A stretch of 6,023 bases of DNA from Dehalococcoidia bacterium (GCA_004297315.1 SCTU01000208.1:1-6023), one strand, 5' to 3'; shown: positions 1-5,279, counted from the first letter of the stretch. Program-made: numbers and translations. Notes: generated by a model from the sequence alone, not told the origin.

Positions 1-12
1 CTCTTCCGATCT
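1..12. other. Illumina adapter remnant (artefact)
   Basis: The first 12 bases, CTCTTCCGATCT, are identical to the last 12 bases of the common Illumina TruSeq adapter. They lie exactly at the edge of the window, where untrimmed adapter ends up in assemblies. Genomic sequence should be taken to begin at about base 13. A chance genomic match is possible, but the position at the very end makes the artefact reading much more likely. Confidence 0.85.
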
Positions 13-14
13 GG

Positions 15-476
15 TCGAACCCGCTCGTCGAGGTGCGCCTCTACGAGGAGGCCCTGCTACTGCCACACGTCCACGTCGCCCTCGATCCGGAGTTCGCGAC
101 GCGCCGCAAAGGCGACCCGCCGGGAGAGGCGATCGGCAGCGTGACGGGCGACGAGGTGAATGCGGTGCAGCAGTACCTGAGCGACCTCGTGAGCGCGCAC
201 CGGTTGCCGCCCAAGGCGCTGGTCGTCCACCAGTTCCGCCCGGACATGATCCTCGATCCGTACGCGATGGCCGCGTACCCCGGCGTCGACCTCGTCGTCG
301 ACATGGACGGCTGGGGTTACCCCGGCGCGAAACTGAGCGGGTACGAGGCGTATGCGCGCGCGCCGTACGCGCCGCACGCGGGGTTCAAACTGTTCTTCCG
401 CTGGGATACGCCTCTGCTGACACCCGAGGAGATCCAGGCGCTGCCGAGGCCACCGGACCTGATCATCTACCAGTAG
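15..476 (+). CDS. C-terminal part of an uncharacterised, probably exported protein (5' partial)
   Basis: The reading frame is open to the left edge and ends with TAG at 474-476. After removing the adapter bases, 153 residues remain. A GTG at 33 could be read as a start, but it has no Shine-Dalgarno sequence before it and the frame continues upstream with protein-like sequence, so the true start is almost certainly missing. Visible features are alternating hydrophobic strands typical of an alpha/beta barrel: HVALDPEF (residues 20-27), ALVVHQF (68-74), VDLVVDMDGWG (91-101), GFKLFF (123-128) and a final PDLIIYQ (147-153). From memory this resembles an unnamed family of secreted proteins or lipoproteins seen in Actinomycetota and Chloroflexota, with the same ALDPEF, VVHQF, DMDG and DTPLLTP blocks. 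No catalytic function is known to me. Acidic residues in LDPEF and DMDG would be candidates for a functional site. It converges on the CoA-transferase gene with only 6 bases between the two stop codons, so any terminator must lie inside coding sequence. Confidence 0.75.
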   Translation, partial: SNPLVEVRLYEEALLLPHVHVALDPEFATRRKGDPPGEAIGSVTGDEVNAVQQYLSDLVSAHRLPPKALVVHQFRPDMILDPYAMAAYPGVDLVVDMDGWGYPGAKLSGYEAYARAPYAPHAGFKLFFRWDTPLLTPEEIQALPRPPDLIIYQ

Positions 477-482
477 CCCGGA

Positions 483-1631
483 CTACGCGGGCGGCGCCTG
501 CTCCTGCGCCGCGCCCACCCCGATCAGCGTCTCCACGGCTCGCGCGTCGTATCCCGCTTCTGCGAGGATGGCGCGTGTGTGCTGGCCGGCTAGCGGTGCG
601 GGGCCGGCTGCAGTGCTCTCGGCTTCGGAGAAGAAGAACGACGAATCGACCGCACGCACGTGGCCGTCGAGCGGATCGCCGACCTCGGTAATCATGCGGC
701 GCTCGCCGAAGTAGGGGTGGGCGACGGCCTCGTACATTGTCATCGTGAGGCCGTACGGCGCGCCCGCCGCGCTGAGTCGACGCGCGGCGTCCGCTGCGTC
801 GAAGGCCGCGACCCAAGTCGCGACCATTGCATTTGCCTCGGCCGGCCCCGCAGGCATCGGTGAACCGATGTGCCCGAACGCAGCGGCCAGACGCTCCCAG
901 TTGTGCGGCTCGCCCAGGTTGATGGTGAGGTGACGGCCGTCGCGTGTGCGGTGGACGGGGTGGCGGAACGGCTGCCAGGCCTCGATGGGTGCCCCATTGA
1001 GGGCGGGTCCGGCGACCTCACTCAACGCGTGCAACTGGGCGTCCATCAGCGCGGTATCGACCCACTGGCCACGGCCCGTGCGCTCACGGTCGTAGAGTGC
1101 CGCAAGGATGCCGGAGAACGCAGTCGCCCCTGTGACGAGATCGGCGACGGTGACGCCTGGCGCGAACGGCTCCGGCGCCCGCTGTGCCTGCTGCTGCACC
1201 CAAAGCCACCCCGCCTCCGCATGCGCCGTCGCGCCGTAGGCACGTCGATGACTGAATGAGCCCTGCTGTCCGAAACCGGAGATAGAGGCGTAGACGAGCC
1301 GTGCGTTGGAAGCGGATACCTCGGCGTAGCCGAGGCCGAGCCGCCCCATCACGCCTGGCGTGAAGTTCTCGACAACTACGTCCGCGGAAGCGATCAGCCG
1401 TCGCGCCACCTCGGTGCCGTCTGGGTGTTTGAGGTCGAGCGCGATCGAACGCTTGCCCAGATTGTTCTGCACGCTGCCGTTCGCGCGGACAGGTTTCCTC
1501 TCCGCCTGGAAGGGCGCGTCCACCTTGACGACGTCGGCGCCCAGGTCGGCCAGCATCCGTGTGCAATAAGGCCCGGCGACGACGCGGGTGAAATCGACGA
1601 CCCGTACTCCTTCGAGGATCTTCCGCGCCAT
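483..1631 (-). CDS. CaiB/BaiF family (family III) CoA-transferase
   Basis: The 382-residue protein has the usual length for family III CoA-transferases, which move CoA between a thioester and a free carboxylate through an aspartyl mixed-anhydride intermediate in the cytoplasm. The N-terminus carries the family signature: LEGVRVVDFTRVVAGPYCTR (residues 6-25), then LADLGADVVKVD (28-38) and NNLGKRSIALDLKHPDG (56-72). VVVENFTPGVMGRLGLGY (85-102) and the ISGFGQQG block (117-124) follow. The catalytic aspartate is expected at D164 in VADLVTGA, the equivalent of D169 of formyl-CoA transferase, and it is present. LYDRERTGRGQWVDTALMD (179-197) is the following conserved block. The ATG at 1631 is preceded by purine-rich Shine-Dalgarno-like sequence (GAAGG 7-11 bases upstream). 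The gene lies 88 bases after the aldo/keto reductase on the same strand, with a hairpin between. The substrate cannot be told from sequence; carnitine-, formyl-, succinyl- and methylacyl-CoA enzymes (including racemases) share this fold. Confidence 0.95.
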   Translation of the reverse strand: MARKILEGVRVVDFTRVVAGPYCTRMLADLGADVVKVDAPFQAERKPVRANGSVQNNLGKRSIALDLKHPDGTEVARRLIASADVVVENFTPGVMGRLGLGYAEVSASNARLVYASISGFGQQGSFSHRRAYGATAHAEAGWLWVQQQAQRAPEPFAPGVTVADLVTGATAFSGILAALYDRERTGRGQWVDTALMDAQLHALSEVAGPALNGAPIEAWQPFRHPVHRTRDGRHLTINLGEPHNWERLAAAFGHIGSPMPAGPAEANAMVATWVAAFDAADAARRLSAAGAPYGLTMTMYEAVAHPYFGERRMITEVGDPLDGHVRAVDSSFFFSEAESTAAGPAPLAGQHTRAILAEAGYDARAVETLIGVGAAQEQAPPA

Positions 1632-1670
1632 CTCCTACCTTCTCCCTATACAGCTCGGGGGACGCGTGGA

Positions 1671-1690
1671 ACGCCGCCTGACGGCGGCGT
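1671..1690 (-). terminator. Terminator-like hairpin after the aldo/keto reductase
   Basis: ACGCCGCC (1671-1678) and GGCGGCGT (1683-1690) form a perfect 8-bp, very GC-rich stem with a 4-base loop (TGAC). It lies 30 bases downstream of the reductase stop codon and about 40 bases before the CoA-transferase start, on the same strand. On the leftward transcript the stem is followed by TCC rather than a run of U, so it may be a weak or partial terminator, or an attenuator that lets some readthrough into the CoA-transferase gene. Confidence 0.45.
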
Positions 1691-1719
1691 CCTCGTCTCC
1701 CCGAACTGGACGGCTGACG

Positions 1720-2661
1720 CTAACGCTTCGCGATCGCGTCGACCTCGGCCATCTCGGTCGCGGAGAGTTTCCACGATGCGGCAGCCGCGTTGGCCGCGAC
1801 CTGCTCGGGCCTGGTCGCCCCCGCAATCACGGAGCCGACGTATGGCTTCGAAGCGAGCCACGAGAACGCGAGTTCGAGCAGCGTGTGCCCGTGCGTCTGC
1901 GCGTACTCCTCGAGTCTTTCGACCACGTCGAAGTTCGAGTCGGTCAGGGCGCGCTGCCCGGCAGGGCCGGCCGCAAGTCGCGTCCCGGCCGGCGCCGGCT
2001 CGCCGCGCCGGTACTTGCCGGTGAGCAGCCCGCTGGCGAGCGGAAAGAAGGGCAAGACGCCGAGCCCGAACGCGTCCGCTGCCGGGGCAACCTCGTGCTC
2101 GACCGTGCGGTTGAGCAAGGAGTACTCGTTCTGCGCGGAGATGAACGGCGTGAGGTGCTCTCGCTTCGCGATGTGGTGCGCGTCCGCGATCTGCCAGCCT
2201 GCGAAGTTCGAGTTGCCGAGGTAGCGCACCTTGCCGTCCCGCACGAGGTCGTCCAGGGCGCGCATCGTCTCCTCGAGCGGCGTCTCGGGGTCCGGCCGGT
2301 GGATCTGGTAGAGGTCGATGTAGTCCGTGCCCAGGCGTCGCAGCGATGCCTCCGCGGCGGCCATGATGTACTTGCGCGAACCGCCGGCCGTGTGCGGGCC
2401 CTCGCCCATCTTCATGCCGAACTTCGTCGCGATGATCGCCTTGTCACGCTTGCCGCCTTGGAGGGCCTTGCCGAGGTACTCCTCGGACTTCCCCTGGCCG
2501 CCATACACGTCGGCGGTGTCGAAGAGCGTGATGCCGTGGTCCAGGCAGGCGTCCACCACGTTGGCGGTGGCGGCCGCGTCCATGCGGCCGCCGAAGTTGT
2601 TCGTCCCGAGCCCGACCACTGAGACCTGCAGGCCGGAGCGGCCCAGGTTGCGGTATTCCAT
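1720..2661 (-). CDS. Aldo/keto reductase
   Basis: This is a 313-residue TIM-barrel oxidoreductase of the aldo/keto reductase family, which reduces aldehydes and ketones with NADPH in the cytoplasm. It begins MEYRNLGRSGLQVSVVGLGT, the classical N-terminus of the bacterial YghZ/AKR11-12-like branch. The catalytic tetrad is complete: D48 and Y53 in FDTADVYG, K80 in ATKFG, and H121 in YQIHRPD. The cofactor region is visible in PFFPLASGLLTGKY (residues 204-217) and in GATRPEQVAAN (281-291), where the arginine usually contacts the NADP 2'-phosphate. The ATG at 2661 is chosen because the homology begins there and AGAGGGG lies 7-13 bases upstream. The frame is open much further upstream (to about 3204), but that part is the antiparallel-frame shadow of the FmdB gene. 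The natural substrate cannot be predicted. Confidence 0.96.
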   Translation of the reverse strand: MEYRNLGRSGLQVSVVGLGTNNFGGRMDAAATANVVDACLDHGITLFDTADVYGGQGKSEEYLGKALQGGKRDKAIIATKFGMKMGEGPHTAGGSRKYIMAAAEASLRRLGTDYIDLYQIHRPDPETPLEETMRALDDLVRDGKVRYLGNSNFAGWQIADAHHIAKREHLTPFISAQNEYSLLNRTVEHEVAPAADAFGLGVLPFFPLASGLLTGKYRRGEPAPAGTRLAAGPAGQRALTDSNFDVVERLEEYAQTHGHTLLELAFSWLASKPYVGSVIAGATRPEQVAANAAAASWKLSATEMAEVDAIAKR

Positions 2662-2697
2662 GGCGTTCCCCTCTGGAGACGTGAGTTGAGAGGAGGA

Positions 2698-2703
2698 AGT
2701 ATA
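2698..2703 (-). promoter_or_regulatory. Candidate -10 element for the aldo/keto reductase
   Basis: On the minus strand this hexamer reads TATACT, five of six bases matching TATAAT, and it stands out in otherwise GC-rich sequence. It would start transcription roughly 30 bases before the reductase ATG, leaving room for the Shine-Dalgarno sequence. No recognisable -35 box lies at the standard spacing. The 76-base gap between the FmdB stop and the reductase start holds nothing else but a short imperfect GC-rich dyad (GCCGG/CCGGC). Confidence 0.4.
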
Positions 2704-2737
2704 CCCGCGCCGGAGGGCGGCCCCGGCTAGCGCACGC

Positions 2738-3247
2738 TCAGATCGTCCCGGTCTGGTGTTGCCGGCGCTGCACGGCCTCGGCGGCGCGCTTCTTCGCAGC
2801 CTCTTCTTTGCGCGTACCCCGGGTCGTTCGTAGACGGGCCGTGAAAAACGTGTCACGTGCCTCGACGGCCTCGTTGACCATGTGCGCGCCGCGCTCCTGG
2901 TCGATCTCCGCCCTGACCTCCTGGCGGTACTCGAACTGCTCGATCTCGTCGACGGTGGGCGCGTCGTACTGCCGCTGCGTGCTGCGGACCTCGGGATGCT
3001 CGAGGTCGCTCGTGAAGCCGAGCAGCGGCTGCGAGACCTTGTGGCCGAGGTGCCAGTACCCGCCGTCGTCGGGAAGGCGGCGCGGGAAACCCTCCCGCAG
3101 GATGAAGGCCGACCACTGCTTGCTGACGATCCGCTTGGCGTCCTCGTCACATCGCGGGCAAGGCTGGAGCTTGGCGGCCTCCTTCGCCGGGCGAAGCAGT
3201 TCAAACACCCCGTTGCAGGGCTCGCAGAAGTACTCGTACAGCGGCAT
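2738..3247 (-). CDS. FmdB-family zinc-ribbon protein with long C-terminal extension
   Basis: The protein has 169 residues. The N-terminus, MPLYEYFCEPCNGVFELL, is the hallmark of the FmdB/putative regulatory zinc-ribbon family. Two CxxC pairs at C8/C11 and C30/C33 should bind one zinc ion. Typical FmdB proteins are about 60-110 residues, so most of this one is extra. Residues 44-100 (WSAFILREGFPRRLPDDGGY and onward, with YWHLGHK and PLLGF) look conserved but match nothing I can name. Residues 100-130 are acidic and helical, and the tail (139-166) is rich in Arg, Lys, Ala and Glu, probably a charged helix. The start at 3247 is fixed by the family N-terminus and by GGGAG 6-10 bases upstream. FmdB itself was linked to regulation of acetamidase/formamidase, but for most members the function is unknown; nucleic-acid or protein binding is an inference. 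It is transcribed divergently from the DUF4170-like gene. Confidence 0.9.
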   Translation of the reverse strand: MPLYEYFCEPCNGVFELLRPAKEAAKLQPCPRCDEDAKRIVSKQWSAFILREGFPRRLPDDGGYWHLGHKVSQPLLGFTSDLEHPEVRSTQRQYDAPTVDEIEQFEYRQEVRAEIDQERGAHMVNEAVEARDTFFTARLRTTRGTRKEEAAKKRAAEAVQRRQHQTGTI

Positions 3248-3274
3248 CGGAACTCCCGGAAGCTCGAGGCGCCC

Positions 3275-3283
3275 AGCGTAACA
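3275..3283 (-). promoter_or_regulatory. Candidate extended -10 promoter of the FmdB gene
   Basis: Read on the minus strand, the bases are TGTTACGCT: a TGn extension followed by TACGCT, which matches the TAnnnT core. It ends 27 bases before the FmdB ATG, leaving a leader that contains the GGGAG ribosome-binding site. No clear -35 hexamer is seen at 16-18 bases upstream. The rest of the 147-base divergent region up to 3394 has no repeat or operator that I can support. Confidence 0.3.
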
Positions 3284-3394
3284 CCGAGGCTGCCCGGGCT
3301 CTGCGCCCCTTTCGCTCTCGGCCCCAGACCCTTGATGATGGGAAAGCAGCGAGGCGGAACGGACGCCGACGCGAAAGCGAGACGGAGGCGCGGA

Positions 3395-3622
3395 ATGTCG
3401 TATTATGTCGTTGGAGGCCGGTACGCCGACACGACGTTCCGAGTGCTCCTCGACCCCGCGCCGACGCTCGGCCCGTTCGAAACGCACGAAGCGGCGCTGG
3501 AGGCGTGGAGCGAGCGGGCCCGCGCGACCATCGACTACGCGACCGTCCGTTACCAGATCACCTGGCAGGACGGGCACGAGCCTCCCCGTCCCGCCGCGTG
3601 CAGCCGGGGTGCGGCGGCATAA
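3395..3622 (+). CDS. DUF4170-like small protein
   Basis: This is a 75-residue protein. The N-terminal block MSYYVVGGRYADTTF (1-15), followed by GPFETHEAALEAW (26-38) and ATIDYATVRYQI (44-55), closely follows the pattern I remember for DUF4170, a short beta-alpha-beta domain best known from Alphaproteobacteria. Its function is unknown. The C-terminal 15 residues or so (HEPPRPAACSRGAAA) are low-complexity and probably disordered. The ATG at 3395 is chosen because the family begins there and GGAGG lies 7-11 bases upstream. The frame is open far upstream, but that stretch is antisense to the FmdB gene. The TAA stop (3620-3622) sits at the base of the loop of a small GGCGGC/GCCGCC dyad (3613-3618 and 3627-3632) that has no U-run and is not called as a terminator. 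It is followed by the DUF2795-like gene 70 bases later and may be cotranscribed with it. Confidence 0.8.
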   Translation: MSYYVVGGRYADTTFRVLLDPAPTLGPFETHEAALEAWSERARATIDYATVRYQITWQDGHEPPRPAACSRGAAA

Positions 3623-3692
3623 GGGCGCCGCCAACGTCAGGAGAGCACGTACCGCTGGGACTCAGTAGGATTCGGCAGCGAAGGGGGGACGA

Positions 3693-3932
3693 ATGCAGAA
3701 ACCGCACGCTGGTAAGGCCGACTACGAGAACGCCTTCCGCGGCTTCCACTTCCCGATGTCGCGGGCGGCGATCCTGAACGCGGGCCGTGACAAGGGTGGC
3801 GTCGACCGCGAGGTGGCCATCGTCCTGAGCGCGCTCCCCGACCGGAAGTTCGCGAGCATGGACGACCTCAAAGAGGCGATCCGCTCCGTGTACCGGACCA
3901 AGGGCGTCGCCGACCCGGACCTCCCGATCTAG
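3693..3932 (+). CDS. DUF2795-like small protein
   Basis: The product is 79 residues, soluble, without signal peptide or cysteines. The pattern FPMSRAAILNAGRDKGGVDREV (20-41) followed by LSALPDRKFASMDDLKEAIR (45-64) resembles the DUF2795 fold: a helix-turn-helix-sized segment with the typical 'DxEVxxxLxxLPDRxYxSxxDL' spacing. This is recognition from memory. Function is unknown; a DNA- or protein-binding role has been suggested only by analogy. The ATG at 3693 follows a very strong Shine-Dalgarno sequence (AAGGGGGG at 3681-3688), which suggests efficient translation. A -10-like TAGGAT occurs at 3666-3671, so it may have its own promoter, although no -35 is evident. The gene ends in front of a strong hairpin terminator. 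Confidence 0.75.
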   Translation: MQKPHAGKADYENAFRGFHFPMSRAAILNAGRDKGGVDREVAIVLSALPDRKFASMDDLKEAIRSVYRTKGVADPDLPI

Positions 3933-3954
3933 ACAGTACCTATGCTGGTGAAAC

Positions 3955-3974
3955 GGGCCCGCGAAAGCGGGCCC
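3955..3974. terminator. Strong intrinsic terminator, bidirectional
   Basis: GGGCCCGC (3955-3962) and GCGGGCCC (3967-3974) form a perfect 8-bp stem closed by a GAAA loop, a GNRA tetraloop of unusual stability. On the plus strand it begins 23 bases after the DUF2795-like stop and is followed by TTCTC; on the minus strand it begins 31 bases after the FKBP stop and is followed by GTTTC. The U-tracts are short on both sides, but the position between two convergent genes and the stem strength support termination in both directions. Confidence 0.8.
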
Positions 3975-4004
3975 TTCTCATGCCGTCACGGCCGCGGGCC
4001 GCGG

Positions 4005-4568
4005 TTACTTGATGCTGACCAGTTCGACCTCGAAGGTCAGCGCTTTGCCCGCCAGCATGTGGTTGGCGTCGACCGTCACTCCGCTGGCATCGACGTTCAA
4101 GACGACCGCCGCCTGGCCGTTGCTCAGCTTCACGTGGTCCCCCGCTTTCAGACCGCCGAGCGCCTGCGCAGGCGGGAACAGGATCACGAGGTCCGGACGG
4201 CGCTCCCCGTACGCCCTCGCGGGTTCGACCCGCACGGTGTTCTTGTCACCGACCTTCAAGCCCATCACCGCGTCGTCGAAGCCGGGGATGACCTGACCGG
4301 AGCCCACGGTGAATGAGAGCGGCTCGCGCCCGCGAGAGGAGTCGAACTCGGTGCCGTCGTCCAGCGTCCCGCGATAGTGCACGGAGACAGTGTCGCCGCT
4401 TTTGACCATGCGCCCGCCCTTCTCGGCGGCGGGCAGCGTCTCAGTGGCCGGAGTGCCTGATGCAGGCGCGTTGTCGGCCCCGCAACCTGCGAGGGCCAAT
4501 GCGAGCGTGAGGACGGCGACGCCTCCCAGCAGGCGCGCGCGGAAACGACGGTTGAGCAATATTCGCAT
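4005..4568 (-). CDS. SlyD-type FKBP peptidyl-prolyl cis-trans isomerase, lipoprotein
   Basis: The 187-residue protein begins with a lipoprotein signal: basic MRILLNRRFRARLL, hydrophobic stretch (residues 15-27) and lipobox LAGC with the lipidated cysteine at C29, the only cysteine in the protein. A Ser/Thr/Pro/Ala linker (30-48) follows. The FKBP domain starts at about 55. Its proline-pocket residues are visible: Y65, F75, D76, F86, V93, I94, F97 (in place of FKBP12 Trp59), Y120 and F179. Between the AYG motif (119-121) and F179 lies an inserted segment with the ending VDANHMLAGKALTFEVELVSI, as in SlyD, so the insert-in-flap chaperone domain is present (about 122-167). The His-rich metal-binding tail of E. 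coli SlyD is absent. It probably helps fold exported proteins outside the cytoplasmic membrane. There is no Shine-Dalgarno sequence before the ATG; a -10-like TACCGT ends 7 bases upstream, so the mRNA is likely leaderless. The divergent neighbour is orn. Confidence 0.94.
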   Translation of the reverse strand: MRILLNRRFRARLLGGVAVLTLALALAGCGADNAPASGTPATETLPAAEKGGRMVKSGDTVSVHYRGTLDDGTEFDSSRGREPLSFTVGSGQVIPGFDDAVMGLKVGDKNTVRVEPARAYGERRPDLVILFPPAQALGGLKAGDHVKLSNGQAAVVLNVDASGVTVDANHMLAGKALTFEVELVSIK

Positions 4569-4575
4569 GCCGGAA

Positions 4576-4581
4576 ACGGTA
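4576..4581 (-). promoter_or_regulatory. Candidate leaderless -10 box of the FKBP lipoprotein gene
   Basis: On the minus strand the hexamer reads TACCGT (TAnnnT) and is followed by exactly seven bases, TTCCGGC, before the ATG. This is the geometry of leaderless transcripts in Actinomycetota and Deinococcota, where transcription begins at the A of the start codon. The lack of any purine-rich ribosome-binding site upstream agrees. The box overlaps one arm of the inverted repeat at 4577-4601. Confidence 0.5.
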
Positions 4582-4601
4582 CACCGGCTGGCCGTGTACC
4601 G
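4577..4601. repeat. Perfect 8-bp inverted repeat in the FKBP/orn divergent region (operator candidate)
   Basis: CGGTACAC (4577-4584) and GTGTACCG (4594-4601) are perfect inverted repeats separated by 9 bases; the two arm centres are 17 bases apart. This is suitable for a dimeric regulator binding one face of the helix. The left arm overlaps the -10 box of the FKBP gene, so a bound protein would be expected to block that promoter. As RNA it would form only a loose stem at the 5' edge of the promoter and is not a terminator for any gene here. Its role as an operator is an inference. Confidence 0.45.
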
Positions 4602-4639
4602 CCCTTCGCGCACCTCGCGCACGCACGCCCGCCGGGCGG

Positions 4640-4645
4640 TAGGCT
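4640..4645 (+). promoter_or_regulatory. Candidate leaderless -10 box of orn
   Basis: TAGGCT (TAnnnT) is followed by seven bases, GGGCGAC, and then the GTG start of orn at 4653. The spacing is identical to that found for the divergent FKBP gene. No convincing Shine-Dalgarno sequence is present at the normal distance. Together these suggest that the orn transcript begins at its own start codon. No good -35 hexamer is visible. Confidence 0.5.
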
Positions 4646-4652
4646 GGGCGAC

Positions 4653-5258
4653 GTGAGCCCCTCCCGACGTGACCCCACCCACCTCGCATGGATCGACCTC
4701 GAGATGACGGGGCTCGACCCCGAGCGCAACGTGATCATCGAGATCGCGACGATCGTCACCGACCGCGACCTGAACATCATCGCCGAGGGGCCGTGCCTCG
4801 CGATCGCGCGGACAGAGCCCGAACTCGCGCGCATGGACACGTGGAACGTGAAGACGCACACGACCTCCGGCCTGCTCGCGCGGATCCGCGACGAGGGCGT
4901 CAGCATCGCCGAGGCGGAGCGGCAGACTCTGCTGTTTCTGCGAAAGTGGCTGCTGAAGGGGACGTCGCCCCTCGCCGGCAACTCGATCGCGCAGGACCGC
5001 CGCTTCCTCCGTCGGGAGATGCCGAAGGTCGAGGCGTTCCTCCACTACCGCAACGTGGACGTCTCGACCGTGAAGGAACTCGTGCGACGCTGGTATCCGG
5101 CGCTGCCCGCTGCGGAGAAGAAGCAGGCCCACCAGGCGCTGGACGACATCCGCGAGAGCGTGGACGAACTGCGTTACTACCGCTCGCTGGTGTTCCGTCC
5201 GGCCACCGAGGTCACGCCACCAGTCTCAACGCCTGCTGAGGCCGCGCCTCCCTCGTAG
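4653..5258 (+). CDS. orn: Oligoribonuclease (DEDDh 3'-5' exoribonuclease)
   Basis: The 201-residue protein degrades very short RNAs (mainly dinucleotides, including pGpG from cyclic-di-GMP breakdown) to mononucleotides in the cytoplasm, with two divalent metal ions. All five catalytic residues of the DEDDh group are present: D15 and E17 in AWIDLEMTGLD, D115 in GNSIAQDRRFL, H160 and D165 in AHQALDDIRES. Other family blocks are NVIIEIATIVTD (26-37), WNVKTHTTSGL (64-74) and YRNVDVSTVKEL (132-143). E. coli Orn has 181 residues; the extra length is a Pro/Thr/Ala-rich C-terminal tail (about 183-201) that looks disordered. The start is the GTG at 4653, which gives a short MSPSRRDPTH extension before the first strand. 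A homologous start further downstream is lacking, because the core motif begins at residue 12. It is divergent from the FKBP lipoprotein gene and converges on the crotonase gene with 21 bases between stop codons. Confidence 0.97.
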   Translation: MSPSRRDPTHLAWIDLEMTGLDPERNVIIEIATIVTDRDLNIIAEGPCLAIARTEPELARMDTWNVKTHTTSGLLARIRDEGVSIAEAERQTLLFLRKWLLKGTSPLAGNSIAQDRRFLRREMPKVEAFLHYRNVDVSTVKELVRRWYPALPAAEKKQAHQALDDIRESVDELRYYRSLVFRPATEVTPPVSTPAEAAPPS

Positions 5259-5279
5259 CCGCATCGAGCCGTCGTCCTG

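Noticed and set aside
1588..2622. Long open frame of 344 codons on the plus strand
   Set aside because: It lies antisense to the aldo/keto reductase, whose catalytic tetrad is intact. The translation is Arg/Val/Ala-rich without any family motif, as expected of a shadow frame in GC-rich DNA.
2662..3204. N-terminal extension of the aldo/keto reductase frame
   Set aside because: The frame is open upstream of 2661, but the translation is Ser/Arg/Thr-rich, overlaps the FmdB gene in another frame on the same strand, and the reductase family begins at MEYRNLGRSG with a good ribosome-binding site.
3332..3360. TTGATG as a -35 box for the DUF4170-like gene
   Set aside because: No acceptable -10 hexamer occurs 16-18 bases downstream.
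3613..3632. GGCGGC/GCCGCC dyad around the stop of the DUF4170-like gene
   Set aside because: The stem is only 6 bp, partly inside coding sequence, with no U-run, and is expected by chance in GC-rich DNA. It is not strong enough to call a terminator.
3992..4004. Repeated CCGCGG palindromes next to the FKBP stop codon
   Set aside because: The two CCGCGG units are separated by one base and cannot form a useful hairpin. The better terminator lies at 3955-3974; such short palindromes are common at this GC content.
4569..5132. Upstream extension of the FKBP frame across orn
   Set aside because: It is antisense to orn, which has all five catalytic residues. The lipoprotein signal begins exactly at the ATG at 4568.
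4688..5239. 183-codon plus-strand frame inside orn
   Set aside because: It is an alternative frame of orn, very rich in Arg, Asp, Gly and Ala with no motif.
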